DNA of 64,000 nucleotides from Theocolax elegans (Eukaryota > Arthropoda > Insecta > Hymenoptera > Cerocephalidae), in the NCBI GenBank assembly GCA_026168455.1, contig CM047426.1, positions 36,848,919 through 36,912,918 on the forward strand, given 5' to 3'. The stretch's first letter is position 1; the number at the start of each line of letters is the position of its first letter. The notes beneath the pieces were generated by a model. That model did no database searches. It saw only the letters and a list, made by a program, of their open reading frames with translations, and was not told the origin of the DNA. Both the position numbers and the translations under genes were made by a program. Below, one piece after another: positions 1 to 15,400 of this stretch.

Positions 1-141
1 AATATTATCACAGAGCAAGGGCAGAAACATAAGTTTTGGTTAGATTACATTGTTTACCTTGATCGCTATAATAAATTATACAATAAAACATGGTAATATA
101 TACTATTATCAGAATATTATAGAATATTCTTTCATTGTTAA

Positions 142-179
<38 letters not shown>

Positions 180-321
180 ACATGATAATATATTTATTTA
201 TTTCTGAAATATAAATATATCTATAAAAAATAGCACAGTGAGAGTTTGTAATACATTTATTCATCATTATTTAAAAAACAAATCGATTAACTACACATGA
301 CTAGAGCTTCTAAATACTTAC
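1..321. other. partial intron at left edge
   Basis: This is intron sequence downstream of x1. It is very AT-rich and contains a (TA)n run at about 146-175. I see no Cys-rich reading frame or splice-bounded exon. Confidence 0.7.
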
Positions 322-3300
322 GTTTTGGAAGAGGTTTAGGATAGCAATTTGTAAATGGATCACCAGAAAATCCTTCTGGACAAATACAATTTGGAGTATG
401 ATTTACAACTGCACAACGAGCTCCTGTACCACATGATCCAGGACAAGGATCTCTACATTTTTCTCTTATACAAGCTTTGTCACTAGTGCAATCTTGATGA
501 ATTGAGCACTCTGGTCGACAATTTGGTGGTATACCCATGTAATTATCGATACAAGAACATACTGGGCTATCACCCACTGCTCTGCACAATGCATTAGGTC
601 CACAGGGCGATGGATTGCATGGATCTTTAGGTTCCGGATCAGCTGAGTAATTAAAATTATAATTAGATACTAATATTTCAATTCGAGGAATAAAAATAGA
701 AAGAATACTTAAATTTAATTATTAAAATAATTTTTATTGATAATTAATGTTTAAAAGGAAAACGTGTGAATTAATTTAAACATACCAGGCAATGGATAAC
801 ATTGACGGAAAGGATCCCCGGTCAGACCACTTGAACATACACATATTGGGCTGTGATGGATGACTTTGCATTGCGCGGTATTAGCACATGCTCCTATGCA
901 AGGGTCTCTACATTTTTGATTGACACAGGCTAATTCTGTACTACATTCCGAACTCAAAAGACACTCGGGTCTGCAGTTCGGAGGACTGCCTGTAAATTCT
1001 GATTGGCATGAGCATACTGCTTGATCGTTATTTTCTCTACATATACTGTTGGGACCACATGGGGATGGTTTGCATGGAGTAGCTATTGGTGTAGCTGCAA
1101 TAATTATGATATACATATATTATATACATTTTTTATTATGTTATTAATTATTTTGCAAATTATGAAACAGAAGTCATTAATTAAAGAATCTATTAAAACT
1201 TACGCTCGTCCATTTTACTGAATGTACATTGACTATACGGATTTCCAGTAAACCCAGCTATGCAAGTACAAAGTGGAGAGTGATTAACAACTTGACACAT
1301 CGTATTGATACCACATCTACCGGGACACGGATTTTGGCACTTAGATCTAATGCAAGCCAAATTAGATAGGCAGTCGGAATCTTGTGTACATTCGGGTCGA
1401 CAACCTTCGTAAGGATTACCAATATAATCGGACAAACATGAGCAGGAACCTGCTCCGTTGTATTCCTTGCAAACTGCATTAATTCCGCATGGGGATGGTA
1501 CACAAGGTTGTGAGGGTACCACTGAAAAGTCATAATTCGAGTTAATTTTTATTAATGTACAAAATGCATGTATATATAAATGAAGATTTGTTTCACATAT
1601 TTTGTGTCACATTATTATTAGTATTGACTGCATGTATTTCAATTATAATATGTCAAAATTTTAGTTTCATTTGGCTAACAAAGTACAATATTATTTATTA
1701 TTTATAATATATTATCTTACATGGTTTTTGGGTACATTCAGTAAACGGATCTCCAACAAAACCTCCTGCACAAGTGCAGGATGCCATGTGATTTATTACA
1801 CGACATTCAGCGTTGATTCCGCAAGAACCAAGGCAAGGATCTCTACATTTCTGATTGATACAACTCAAAGAGAAGCTACATTCATCGTTACTGATGCATT
1901 CCGGTCTACAATTGGGTGGTGATCCAATAAAGCCTGGGTTGCAAGAGCATGAATTGCCATTGCCGTCATTGATTACTTGACATTGCGAATTAGGACCGCA
2001 AGGTGAGGGTATACATGGATTTGTTGACGGTTTAGGTGCATCCATGGCTGCAATATTTTAATAATACGCTAATGTAACAATTACTTCTATACATTATAAA
2101 ATTATCAACAATGTATACTTACGCATTGGCGAGCATCGGACAAACGGATCACCAGTGAAAATGGATGGGCAACTGCAGATAGGATTGTGATTGACTACTT
2201 GACATTGAGCCAATATTCCACATGAACCAGGACAAGGATCTCTACATTTTTGATTGATGCATGCTTGATTTAGTGGACACTCAGAACTTGTTGAGCATTC
2301 AGGTCGACAAGTTGGAGGATTGCCGATGAAATTAGCTGCGCAAGAGCATGCTGCTTGACCGTTTATCTCCTGGCATCGACTGTTTGGACCACAAGGAGAT
2401 GGAACGCAAGGTCTCACATCTTCAACAACTAGAAGTTATTGTTAAAGTTAATCTCCTAACTGATATGAAGTTATAAACGTACAAACGTGAATAAAAGTAT
2501 AAAAATGTTCGTACCAGTTATTGCTACGCAAGACGAAAAAGCATTACCCGTTGTACCAGGTGGACAGGTACACATTGGTATATGCTTAATAACCGTACAT
2601 TCAGCATTGAACGCACACACTCCTGGGCATGGATCTTGACATTTTCTTTTGATACAAGCCTTGTCGAAGGGGCAGTCTATACTTTGAATACATTCAGGTC
2701 GGCAGCCAATGTAGGGATCACCCGAATAGTCACTTAAACATGTACAAGCGCCGTTGTTGCATTCCGCGTTTGATCCACATGGTGAAGGATTGCATAGATT
2801 TATTGTAGTAGGAACATCTAAAAATAATTTTGTTTTAGTTTATGTTTATTTAATAATTACATTTATTATTTTAATTTCTATTAAATCATACTTTGAGGAG
2901 GTGTTGGTGTACAGCTGGTGAATGGATCACCGGAGTATCCTTCGGGACATGTGCAAACTGGCACATGATTAGTTACCGAACATCTAGCACCGATTCCACA
3001 TGAGCCAGGGCAAGGATCACTACATTTTTCTCTTATACATGCTAGATTTGCGATACACTCTGAATTAATTGTACATTCTGGTCTGCAGTTTGGTGGAGAT
3101 CCAATGTAATTGTTAGAACAACTACAAACTGGAACACCTCCGATGTTTCGACAAATAGCGAATGGACCACAAGGTGAAGGTACGCATGGATCGGTTGGTT
3201 CCAATTGTGGTAATTGAGGTCCTTCGAATTAAATAGTTCCAAATTAAGTTTACTAGTTAAAATCCAAATCCATACATATAATATTTACTTACGAGGAGTT

Positions 3301-6300
3301 TCGAAGCATCTGGTAAATGGATCGCCAGTAAAACCATTAATGCAGCTACAAATTGGACTGTGGTTAACAACATCACATTTAGCAAATATACCGCATGAGT
3401 TTGGACAGGGATCAGCGCATTTATTGTTTATACAAGCCATGTTTGTGGGGCACTCGGAACTGACTGTACATTCGGGTCTACAAAATGGTGGAGTTCCAAC
3501 AAATGTTGGAGAGCATGAGCAAATACCCTGCCCATTAGATTCACGACATTGACTATTAGGACCGCAGGGTGATGGATTGCATGGATTGCTTGGAACTGGA
3601 TCACCTGTCGATTATATAAAAATTATAATCCTATTTTTTTGTTAGTACTAAATATAAATGCTAAAACTTTTCTAAGAACATAATTGTTACAAAATTGAAT
3701 TTAAAGCCAAAAGGAATTTAAAACAGTTTATATAAAATTTATAAACTGATGTGTTACAATTTTTCTAAATATATTCTATATTTTATAAAATAACAATTCA
3801 TAAATGAATCTAGGAGTTACTCATATAATAACCATATGCAATAAATATTTTTTAAACCATTTTTTTACTAAATTATATTTATTTGAAAAATGTTTATAAC
3901 TCGTAAATGAATATACTTGTAATTAAGATAAAGTATTAATAATACGCAGATATAATTTAAATATTGAAATCCAAATTTATTGTGATCTGTAATTGATTCG
4001 TATATAAATATATTTAATTTAACTTACGTTCTGCGTATGGAGAGCAGAAACGGAATGGATCGCCGGAGAAACCAGTTTGACAAGTACATGTCGGTAGATG
4101 ATTAATGATATGACAAAGAGCATTTTGTCCACAAGTACCAGGACAAGGATTCTGGCATTTTGAGCGAATACATGCAAGGTTGGATGGACAATCAGAGTTG
4201 ATGACACATTCTGGTCTACAGCCTTCATACGGATTACCAATGTAATCTTGCAAGCATGTGCATGCTCCAGCTCCGTTTTGTTCACGACAAATTGCATTAG
4301 GTCCACAGGGCGATGGAATGCATGGTGTGACAGACATAGGTGGTAATGAATCCACTATAATTTATATATATTGTGTTACAATTTATAATTACAAATCCTA
4401 TAAAGAAAATTATACATGGACAAAGTACTTACTTTGTTGTAATTGGCAGAACGTGAAAGGATCTCCTGTATATCCAGGAGGACAAGTACACATTGGTGTA
4501 TGACTAACAACCCGACATTCGGCAAAAGTACCACAAGAGCCTGGACAAGGATCTCGGCATTTTTGGTTGATACAAGCTAATTGAATTGGACAATCATTAT
4601 TATTACTACACTCGGGTCTGCAATTTGGCGGTGTACCCATAAATTCAGGTGCGCAAGTGCAACTGGGTGCGTTGTTTGTATCTTGACATTGTGAATTAGG
4701 ACCACATGGTGATGGTATGCATGGATTCGAAGATGGTTTTGATTGAGTGGCTGTAAGAATAACTTGAGTTTAAAATACCATTGAATCTACGATAGTCTTA
4801 TTGAAGGATCTGCAATACCTTAACTATGTTGTATTCATATATTATTAATGTAAAACAGAAGTTATCATGAAAAGAAGCATTGAAATGATTTTTCAAGAAT
4901 TTGAAGAATCAAAAGAGAATGTTATAGTCAAAAATTACATTGTTGTGGGAGATGGTTTTCTATGCATTACTCGAGGTTGTTCGCAGGAGCAAAGAGAATA
5001 TTTAATAAGATATGACAATATCAAAATTTGAAATAAAATTGATTACTTGAGGTTAGCGTGCTATAAAATATTATCATTAAATTTTGTTTATGTTTTAGCT
5101 TAATTTATATTAATATACAGGTGTTAATATATTTTTTATAATCGAAACTATTCAGTTTTTTAAAAATATTTAAGGAGCAAAAGTTAATTAAATATTTTCC
5201 TTATTTATTACATTATTCAACATATATTAATGGTATCATAGAAACATGAGGAGAGGTAAAACTTACGTATTGGTCTGCATAATGTAAATGGATCACCAGT
5301 CAAATCTTCTCTGCAGCTGCATATTGGGTTGTGATTGACAACGTTGCATAGAGCATTAATACCACACGTTCCAGGACAGGGATCTATACATTTTTGATTA
5401 CTGCACGCTTGATTCAACAAACAGTCTGAGCTTAAGATACATTCCGGTCTACAATTAGGTGGAGCACCTAAATATCCGAGAACACAAGAGCATACAGCTT
5501 GCCCATTTACATTACGACATTGGCTGTTAGAACCACATGGAGAAGGACTACATGGGTTTTGTGCTACTGCAGTATCTAGAACAATTTAGAATATTTAAAT
5601 AATATTTTTAAATAATTCTTTTAATACTTAAAAAATTAAAGAATATATTTTCTTTATTACCTTGTTGAGGAGTGCAGGCAATGAAAGCATTACCGATCAT
5701 GCCATTTTGACAAGTACAAGTCGGAATATGATTAACTACCGAACATACGGCATTTTGACCACAAATGTTAGTGCATGGATCGGTACATTTTTGTCTTATA
5801 CAAGCTCGATTTCGTTGACAGTCAGAATTCATAACACATTCAGGACGACACCCGACGTACGGATCACCTTGATAATCGGGTTGGCAAACACACGCATTAT
5901 TTATGCACATTGTGTTCGATCCGCAAATTAAGCATATGTCATTTACTTGCGTTATCGGTGCTAGAAATTAATAATATAATGTAAAATGATCTGTTTCTTT
6001 TTTTAATTATTTATATAATCATACTTACGAGTGTCAGCAGGTTTTAAATAACATCTTGAAAATGCATCTCCCGTGTAACTTTCAGGGCAGTTACATACTG
6101 GGATATGGTTGAGTACGTTACATTGAGCATTAAGCCCGCAAGATCCTGGGCATGGATCTCGACATTTATTTTGTAAGCAAGCTTGATTACTAGGACAATC
6201 AGAATTTATTGAGCATTCGGGTCTACAATTAGGCGGTGAGCCCATAAAAGTAGCTAAACAAGCACAAGAGGCCTGGTCGTTAACAACCCGACACTCTGAA

Positions 6301-9300
6301 TTTGGTCCACATGGAGATGGTATACATGGATTTGCGGTTGGTATATCTTGAACTAAAAATTATGTCGATTGTAGAACAACGTATTGTATAGCTTAAATAT
6401 ATATTTATTAAAATGTGCACTTACTTGGAAGTTTGTAGCACAACGTAAATGGATCTCCTGTAAAGCCATTTTGGCACGAACAAATAGGACTGTGATTGAT
6501 AGTTTCACATCTGGTAGTCAATCCACAGGTACCCGGGCATGGATCAACACATTTTTTGTTAACGCAAGCTTTATTTATAGCACATTCAGAACTGACACTG
6601 CACTCAGGTCTGCAATTAGGTGGCGTACCGATGTATTCGAATAAACATGAACAAGTAGCCTGATCATTAACAACGCGACATTGACTATTGGGTCCACATG
6701 GAGATGGGCTACAGGGGTTACTTGGCATTGTGGGTTCTGAGAAAAGTATTCCAATTAGAATCGATCAATCTAAAACATTATAGCTTAAAAATTTTGAAAT
6801 GAAAACACTACCTTTTTGGGTAATGCTGCAGTATCTGAAAGGATCACCAGTGTAGTCTTGGTAACAATTGCAAATTGGATTATGGTTAATAACTTGACAT
6901 TCAGCATTTCTTCCACAAGTACCGGGACACGGGTCTTGGCATTTCATGTTTATGCACGCTAAATATGAAGCGCAATCTGAACTGGTTACACATTCTGGTC
7001 TACAGCCTTCGTAAGGATTGCCGAAGTAATTTGGAATGCAAGAGCAAGACCCTACTCCGTTTTGTTCTTTGCAAACAGCATTTGGTCCACATGGGTTAGG
7101 TTCACAGGGTCTCGAGATGACTGATGGCGATACTATAATAACAGGATAAGGTTTCGGTTTTCACAGAAAATGAATTTAATATAATATCCAACTCACCATT
7201 GACAACAGGATTACATTGAGTAAATGGATCACCGGTATACGATTCGATACAAGTGCACATTGGGGTGTGACTAACAACGTAACAATTTGTATTGCTACCA
7301 CAGGAACCTATACAAGGATCACTACATCTTTGGTTGATGCAAGCTAATTGACTAACACATTCTCCATTGCTTACGCATTCTGGTTTACAATTTGGGGGAC
7401 TTCCATTGAATTCGGGTAGGCAAGAGCATGAAGGAGAATTATTTGAAACGTTGCATTGTGAATTTGGACCACAAGGTGAGGGTTGACAAGGATTTTGAGA
7501 AACTGGAGAATCTGCAGATACTAAAAAAATATTTTTATGATTTATAATATTAAAAAATAATAAATAAAATATATCTATTAAAAATTAAAAAATAAATTAT
7601 GTATAATATAAATTGTATATTAATTTTGTGTTTAATGGTTTTACAAGAAGAATACTTAAATTTTCGGAAATGTATTGATTTTCAATATCAGAATATAATT
7701 TGTTCTAATAGTACCTACGGTTATATCTATGCCACTTTTATGAAAAATGTAACTTTGTTATATTTAAATGATTTAGTCGTGTATAGAAACGTGTTTAAAT
7801 GAAACAATAGTACAAACTTTACTTAAATTACTATTATATTTAAATCTACTTTTTAACCTATGTGAATTATATAATAATTTCAAATAAATGTATTTCCCTA
7901 AAGTCAAATACTCTCCTTGTTAGTAAGTAAATATTAACTTAAATAAGAAAATAGCTTACTCATTTGGTTGCAATAGACAAATGGATTTCCTGTGTACCGT
8001 ACAGGGCAACTACAAATTGGATTATGATTGACGACTTCACAGATTGCACCAACACCACAACTTCCAGGGCAAGGATCGATGCATTTTTGATTGCTGCATG
8101 CTTGGTTTTGAAGACAATCGGTGCTCACGACACATTCGGGTCTACAAGTCGGAGGACTTCCAAGGTATCCACGAATACAAGAGCATACTCCTTGTCCGTT
8201 AATCGCGCGACATTCGCTATTTGGACCGCATGGCGATGGACTACATGGGTTTGTCGGAACTGGAGCTACGATAAGGCAGTTTTCGATTACGATCACGTAA
8301 AAGCAAAAAGATTTGTTATCGTCAGACATTATCCATGAAGTTTCATTATTTGGGAAAATATGTATATGCACTGATAAAGGAAGCAAAATGCATTTTCAAA
8401 AACTAAAGAATACACTGGCTGGATTAGAAGTTAACGATGTCAGTAAATAGTTACAATTACAATTGTCAGAAAACTTAGTAGTTTTTAAATTAAATTGCAC
8501 ATCAATAGAATATTAGTTTTTAACAGAAAACGTGAATCGTTGATGTATTGAATATTTACAAATTAAAATATTAAAGCCCAGCAATATAGATATTCATTGT
8601 ATTTTTTATATTATTTTTTAATTTTCCTTGCATTATAGTCAGATGAAGATGTCTGATGCAAACAAATCGTTTTGATAGTTGCGGTAATTACTTGGTAGAG
8701 GAAGACATTGACTGAAAGCGTTTCCAGTCATTCCTGAGGGGCAGCTGCACATTGGCACATGACCGATGACAGTGCATAAACCATTTACGGCGCAAGCTCC
8801 AGGACACGGATCCCGACATTTTCTCTGTAAACAAGCGCGATCGCGTGGACAATCCGAGTTGAGTACACATTCGGGGCGACAAGCAGAATAAGGATCACCC
8901 TTGAACTCGGGTAAGCAAGTGCAAATTCCATCAGAGCATGCGGCGTTCGCACCGCAAGGTGAAGGGTTACACTTATCGATGTCAGAATTAGGATCATATT
9001 CTGAAATAATCGTTATTAGGTTATTCAATACGTATTCCTTGGTAAAGGTAGAAAGCCTGGAGAAAAATGTTTGCTTACGTGTAGGTGGTTGTAGGTTACA
9101 TTGCGAGAACGGATCACCGGTGTAACCTTGAGGGCACTTGCACACAGGTATGTGATTAAATACATCGCAAATTGCAGCAGCTCCACATGAGCCCGGACAG
9201 GGATCAATGCACTTATGATTTATACATGCTTTGTCACTAGAACATTCAGAGTTGATCGAACATTCGGGTCTGCAATTGGGTGGTTGACCGATGTAGGTAT

Positions 9301-12300
9301 CAACACACGTACACGCGGGTATTCCATTCACGTTTCGACATTGTGCATAGTTACCGCATGGCGATGGAACGCACGGATCGGGTGATATTGGTGGAATCGG
9401 AGAAGCAGCTAAAAATTAGTTGGCATTGATTAAGAATTTGTAAGAATTACTTTGATGTTACATATTTTGAATAAAAAGAAATTGAAAAAACTATAGAAAA
9501 GCAAACGGTAAAAAATCTTAAAAGTGACTTTACGACTTATTTATGTATTTCAGGATGATAAATTATTTATTATTGGTAATCCTGTACTTCTTAAAATATT
9601 TTTTGGAAATAAATGATGATTTAACTATAAATAGCCAATAAATTAATTAATGGCGGAAGTAATGGTAAAAAAATAATTTTATCTAGCCTCAAAATGCTTT
9701 AGTTTTACCAGAATTGTAATAATAGTAATCATATAGTATCAACGATGAAGGTATTCTTACGTGGTACTGGTGAACATCTAGTGAATGGATTTCCGGTATA
9801 TCCAGGCAGGCAAGAACAAATAGGGCTATGGTTAACGACGTTGCAATTCGTATCGATTCCACAAGGATTCGGACACGGGTTCACACATTTTTGATTTTCG
9901 CAAGCTAGATGCGAAGGACATTCGGTACTAGCAATGCATTCGGGTCTACATCCAGGTGGGCTACCTACGTACGACGATTGACACGAGCACACGGCTTGGC
10001 CATTGACTTCTCGACACTGACTATTTGGTCCACAGGGTGACGGAGAGCAAACGTTCTCTTTAACAGCTGGCGAATAAAGGTGTTCATGTAATATTTTGGA
10101 CTGAATTCATGCAGGTAGAATAGCGAGTTGCATTAGTGGGATCGAAGGTTCAACTTTTACATTCAAAATCGTGCAACAATGGTAGTTAGAGGGTATGAAA
10201 TGGATTTGAGAGGTCATATTCTGGTGGGTTAGGTAACATTGGAAATTGTATCATATACACACACGTTCAAGCAATTACAAATCCATGCACATTCAAATAT
10301 TGTTGGTATTATTATCATCAGAAATAAATGTCGGCACTCTTATAAACTCTCATGCAAACGTTCAATCGATAATACGAAAAGCTCTAATTTTGAAGCCTAA
10401 ACAATGCAATCACACAAACAAAATCTACATTGTTCATTGTAATAATGACTGGGTCATAAGGCAAGCAAAGTAGCAATATAACATTTTATAAACTTACTAG
10501 GCTCCATCAAAATAGTACAATAACTGAATGGGTTTCCTGTATATCCCGTACGACATGTACAAGAGGGTAAATGGTTAATGGCTGTACAAGCGGCATTTTG
10601 GCCACAAGCGCCAGGGCAAGGGTCTCTGCATTTTTTCTGCACACAGCTTAGATACGACGGGCAGTCGGAATTATGAAGGCATTCTGGTCTACAGCCTTCG
10701 TATGGGTTTCCAAAGTAGTCGGGTAAACATGTACAGGATCCTACACCATTTTGCTCTTTACATTCGGCATTGGCGCCGCAGGGTGAGGGTGTACACGGTC
10801 TGATCATATCTTGGGTCGGGGGTTCAGCTAAAACATTGTAAAGTAGCACATATTATAACAAAGTTATGTATTCGAACTAAATGAATGCTAAACAATAGCT
10901 GCTGCGTATAACTGATACAATCTCTGTTATCATTAAAAGTAGATTGCTGAAACTATACCTTTTAATAATCAGGACGGCAGCAATATACTACTATTTGTGT
11001 AACCTATTTTACTGATAAATTTGAATAACATTTTAATCAAACGTTTATATTTAACTGGTTAAATATAACCGTTCTAAATTGCTTTGTAGATGCAAAATAA
11101 CATACATTTTTTTAATTTTTAGCAAACGTCAAATAATTGCACAATTTATTTAACTACTAATTAAACAAACGTATTTATATTGCATCTTGAATTATATTAC
11201 GAGGTCTATTTAAATTAAATACATCAAGTTCAGTATTGATTGATTTTTTTTTACATTTTTCTTTCTCATTATTCCGAGAATATTTTTCTCTTATATTATC
11301 ACTTATTTCTTGATTAGAAAGTTAATTTTAAACATGGTTAGTTATGATAGATGAGTCTATCATAATTTTATAAGTTTTTAACTTGTTCACAATGAATCTA
11401 TTGAACTTAGATAAAAATTTTAGGATTATCTTAGATATAAATAAGTTATTTGCAAAAAGCTGTAATCAACATTTTATGTACGGTTATTCCAAAGTGTGAT
11501 TTGCTTTCTCTATAATTTTCCATTAGGCATACTAAAAGAGTTAAAAATGTTACTTTGTAAATAAATAGACAATTGATCTCTTTAAAAATGGTTTGCAGTA
11601 TTGTAGTGTTGTCAAGGTTAAATGTTGTAAATCATATTAAATTTTCATAATAGCTTTTTAAAACTGAAAATGTTATACTAGAAAATTCATTTAGAAAGCA
11701 AATTACGAGAATTAAATGTGCTTTAAAAGTTTGTATTGAATATTTACATTTTTCTGATCAGTCAATGACGACCTGTAAGAATTTAAATACAATAGACCAT
11801 CGTAACAGTAATATAAAATAAAGTTTACCTCAGGAGTAAATCCATAATGGATATGTGAAATATATAATTTTATGGTAAAACATATTTACTATTATTAGCT
11901 ACGTTACTAATATTAATACAAAAATAAAAAAACATTCTCTAATAATTATATATATCTTAGAAATAAAATAAATTGTTAATGGTCTTACATTGTATTGGGA
12001 GACACTGTGTAAATGGATCTCCAGTATAGGAAACAATGCACGTGCATACTGCCGTGTGGCTAATGACGCTGCACTGAGCATTGGATCCACAAGAGCCTAT
12101 GCAAGGATCTCTACATTTTTGATTGATACACGCTTGCTGATTGGGACACTCGGAACTGCTGACGCATTCAGGTCTACAGTTAGGTGGTGACCCAATATAA
12201 TTTGGCTCGCACGAGCAAGAGGACAAGTCATTTACGACTTGACACGACGCATAGGGACCGCATGGGGATGGTTGACATGGATTTACTGGTGGTTCGTTCA

Positions 12301-12442
12301 TTACTGGCTCTGCATAGATAAATTTGCTATTAAAACATTGTACTTTTTAGTAAAACGATAAGCTCTTTAATGCCCCTACATACAATGGTTGATGTCGGTT
12401 GTGGCGTAATGTGGAATTATATTTATATACATGTTTTCAATC

Positions 12443-12476
<34 letters not shown>

Positions 12477-15400
12477 TATATATACCTATAATGATACCAT
12501 GAATGATGCACTACGATAGAGGCACAAAAGAGATAATCGAAGATAGATGTTGGGAAATGAAAAGAAGATTTCTTTACTTTACTTATTTTTAAATCACATA
12601 AAAAGAAATGTTCTGATATGCCAATCTATCTTCGATTGTCAACAATTATTCATAATTATCTTACGATATGGAACGCATCTGACGAATGGATTGCCCGAAT
12701 ATTTTTGGGGGCATGAGCAAATTGGATTATGATTGACGACTTGGCAAATTGCCTGAATTCCGCATGTTCCAGGACACGGGTCAACGCATTTTTGGTTAAC
12801 GCACGCTCGATTTTTTGGACAGTTAGAGCTTCCAGTACACTCTGGCCTACAAGCCGGTGGGCTACCTACGAAAGTGGGAGAGCAACTGCACACCGCAACA
12901 CCATTCACTTCTTGACATATACTGTTTGGACCGCACGGCGAAGGTCTACAAGGTCTTATATCCGATATCACTATATTTCAAAGAGAGTTTATTAAAATAA
13001 ATAAAACGTTGACATAAATGAAGGATTCAACAAGAAAATGTTACTTCTCATTTATTACCTGGTACAGGTCGACAAGAAGTAAACGGATTACCGGTTGTGC
13101 CCTCTGGACAGTTGCATATAGCAATGTGCTGGGCAACGTAGCATTCGGCACCTTGACCGCAAGTATTAGGGCATGGATCCGCGCATTTGTTTCGAATGCA
13201 TGCCCTATTATTTGGGCAGTCGGTATTTATCACACATTCTGGTCGACAACCGATGTTTGGATCCCCAAAATATTCTGATTTACATGTGCAAATTCCATTT
13301 TCACAGTCAGCGTTTGGACCGCATGTACAAGATGGTGGATCAGCTATTATTACAGCTAAGCGTTGAAATATTTATTATTAATTGCAGTCAATAAGTACAG
13401 TTCAAAATCAAGATCAAATGATAGGTAGGTATTAATTTATTAAGTATGTGAATTCTGTATATTTTTTAATATTCATTATGTCGATAGGTACATGAATTTA
13501 TATACTAGATATATTTTAATACATTATTAAAATCGCATGTACCCTCCTCTGATGGCAACTTGTGTATTGCTCAATAACATATGGAAATTATTGATAAAAA
13601 GAAATTTGTAGTTTGACAACTGCCTGATAAGCAGGTGAGTAACATTCTATTCAAGCATGAAATACATACATTTTCTCTTTTCCGATTTTCTTTTAATCAT
13701 TTTTTCTGAAGTTCTAGCAACATATAATTTAGCAAAATGCAAATTACATGTATAAAAGGGCAAGTTATATTTTAATAACCGTATTAGAGCATATAATTAT
13801 TTTAGACTACTAAATTCATGACCAATTTCAATCAGAGATGTTCGAAATATTTTCTAAATTATTATGCTTACGTGGTTTGTATTGACAATTTGTAAATGGA
13901 TCTCCTGTGTATCCTTCAAAGCAGTTGCATACCGGTACATGATTATAAACTGTGCAAAGAGCATTCAAACCGCATGATCCTGGGCAAGGATCAATGCAAC
14001 GCTCATTAATGCAAGCTCTGTCACTAGGGCAATCGGAATTAATTATACATTCAGGGCGACAGTTTGGTGGAGTTCCTTGGTAAGTTGCAGCGCACGAGCA
14101 AGAAGGTAAGCCATTGCTATTTCGACACAATGAATTCGGACCACATGGAGATGGTATGCATGGATTTGTTTGGGGTTGTTGAATTACTAAAAGTAAATTA
14201 TATTTATCAGTAAAGTATTAGTTATTGGTTATTTCAAACTTTATGACAGAACTTTCATTAAGATCCAGAAATGTCACGTTTTAATATTGATAAATGATAA
14301 CTATTATACATAGTAGATAAATGAAGTAAAAATTCTTACTGTCTAGCACGTAACATCGTAAAAATGGATCACCAGTGAGACCTACTTTGCAGGAACAAAT
14401 CGGACTATGATTCACAACTCTACAAGTGGTCTGTTGACCACATTGATTGACGCATGGGTCAATGCATTTCTGATTTATACATGCACGATTTGCAGGACAT
14501 TCAGAATTAGTGGTACATTCAGGTTTGCATAATGGTGGTGCACCAGTATATTCGGGTAAACACGAGCACACTGCTTGATTATTAACTTCTCGGCATTGTG
14601 AATAGGGACCACATTGTGTCATTCTACATGGACTAAGAACGGATGGATCGCTCTCTAACAAAATTTAAGAAAGAATATATTAAATTTTCATTTTTAATGT
14701 TTGTATTGTAAAACATATTTAAGTTCAATTTTCTTACGTGGTGGACTAATAGGTTGACAATATCTAAATGGATCACCAGTGTATTTATCAAAACAAAAAC
14801 ATATTGGAGAATGATTTTGAACGTAACAATTTGCATTTTGACCACAAGTTCCGGGGCATGGGTCTCTACATTTTAGTCGAATACATGCTAAATTTGAAGA
14901 GCAGTCTGTATTTTGAGTACATTCAGGTCTACATCCTACATAAGGATTACCAATATAATCCGGTAAGCAAGAACACGATCCAGCATTTTGCTGAACTTTA
15001 CATACTGCGTTTGTTCCACAAGGTGATGGAACACATGGACTTTGAGATGGTTCAGAAATAACTAACAATACAATATAATTTAATTAATTATTTCATTCAA
15101 CTTAATTTTTAAAGAATATATTTTTATCTATTATAAATATATCCTCACCTATATTTGGTGAACAGTATGTAAATGGATCACCAGTATACCCTGCAGGACA
15201 AATACAACTTGGTGTGTGACTAGTAACACGACATTGTGCATCCGGAGCACAAGAGTTCAAGCAAGGATCTTGACATTTTCTATTAATACATGCTAAATTG
15301 TTAGCACACTCTGAATTGCTTATACACTCTGGTTTACAATTTGGTGGAGAACCAAGATATTCAGGTAAACAAGAACAAGAAGGTAACTCGTTTACAACGT

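Noticed and set aside
7599..7802. 67-codon plus-strand frame
   Set aside because: It is AT-driven, intronic, and has no recognisable domain.
11342..11365. Perfect 10-bp hairpin as a terminator or ncRNA
   Set aside because: It is isolated in an AT-rich intron, too short for a miRNA precursor, with no flanking conservation visible.
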